From Gammaproteobacteria bacterium (GTDB taxonomy: Bacteria > Pseudomonadota > Gammaproteobacteria > SZUA-229): 46,555 nt of DNA. Under the pieces are notes generated by a model that was not told the origin of the DNA, searched no databases, and saw nothing but the letters and a program-made list of their open reading frames with translations. Below, in pieces: positions 46,511-46,555 of this stretch (positions are counted from its first letter, which is position 1; the number at the start of each line of letters is the position of its first letter). The stretch covers positions 1 through 46,555 of the forward strand of contig JAOUKT010000017.1 of NCBI GenBank assembly GCA_029882395.1, in the 5' to 3' direction. The position numbers and the translations under genes are program-made.

Positions 46511-46555
46511 TTTTTTAACCGCCCAAATAATCAGCGCCAGCGGTATCTCTGGCTA

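Noticed and set aside
46469..46555. End of a minus-strand gene overlapping the ClC 3' end
   Set aside because: Two frames are open to the window edge, but with fewer than 30 codons visible neither can be recognised.

Overview
The window is a chromosomal segment of a Gammaproteobacterium. The case rests on a full set of gammaproteobacterial housekeeping genes (rlmL, rsd, yaiL, ssrA, a single-chain purL, msrPQ, purB-roxA, mltD, rnhA, dnaQ, smpB, ratAB, bamE, fur, relA, lpxB, rnhB, dnaE), many in conserved local orders. A soxB gene shows that thiosulfate or other reduced sulfur oxidation is likely, so a marine-type sulfur oxidiser is a reasonable guess. I cannot name a genus. No insertion sequence, prophage, CRISPR array, rRNA or tRNA gene was seen; tmRNA is the only structured RNA gene.

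Layout. 1-4.5 kb: rlmL (lacking only its first few codons) converges on rsd. A small Cys-rich secreted peptide gene with the repeat and leader pattern of HvfA-type metallophore precursors follows, then yaiL and the tmRNA gene. 4.7-8.7 kb: purL, followed by a cluster of three palindromes. 8.9-13.9 kb: a redox/sulfur block with the periplasmic methionine sulfoxide reductase msrPQ, a convergent HupE/UreJ-type membrane protein, and soxB, which has a Tat signal and apparently a lipobox. 14-18.9 kb: the operon purB-roxA-GNAT-unknown, with fumC divergent from it. 19-22.6 kb: a GAF/HD-GYP c-di-GMP phosphodiesterase-type protein with a long insertion, and mltD. 22.8-26.3 kb: rnhA and dnaQ, usually close neighbours, separated here by a lipoprotein of unknown function and a porin preceded by a Fur box. 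26.8-32.6 kb: smpB, a sodium:neurotransmitter-type symporter, ratA-ratB, bamE, fur and relA. 32.6-38.7 kb: an RND efflux operon and a divergent Atm1-type ABC exporter. 38.9-46.5 kb: lpxB with a downstream unknown gene, facing away from rnhB; then dnaE and a ClC chloride channel.

How the genes fit together. Both core partners of trans-translation (ssrA, smpB) are present, as are two purine biosynthetic enzymes, both RNases H, and the polymerase (dnaE) and proofreading (dnaQ) subunits of DNA polymerase III. Envelope genes are frequent: mltD, bamE, lpxB, porin, RND pump, lipoproteins. Fur is encoded here, and a good Fur box lies in front of the porin.

The most interesting item is the HvfA-like Cys-repeat peptide at 3.07 kb, because no recognisable modification gene (DUF692/MNIO or its partner) lies beside it. 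Other points worth checking are the putative lipid-anchored SoxB, the split HD-GYP domain, the rnhA/dnaQ split, the inverted lpxB and the unknown gene coupled to it.
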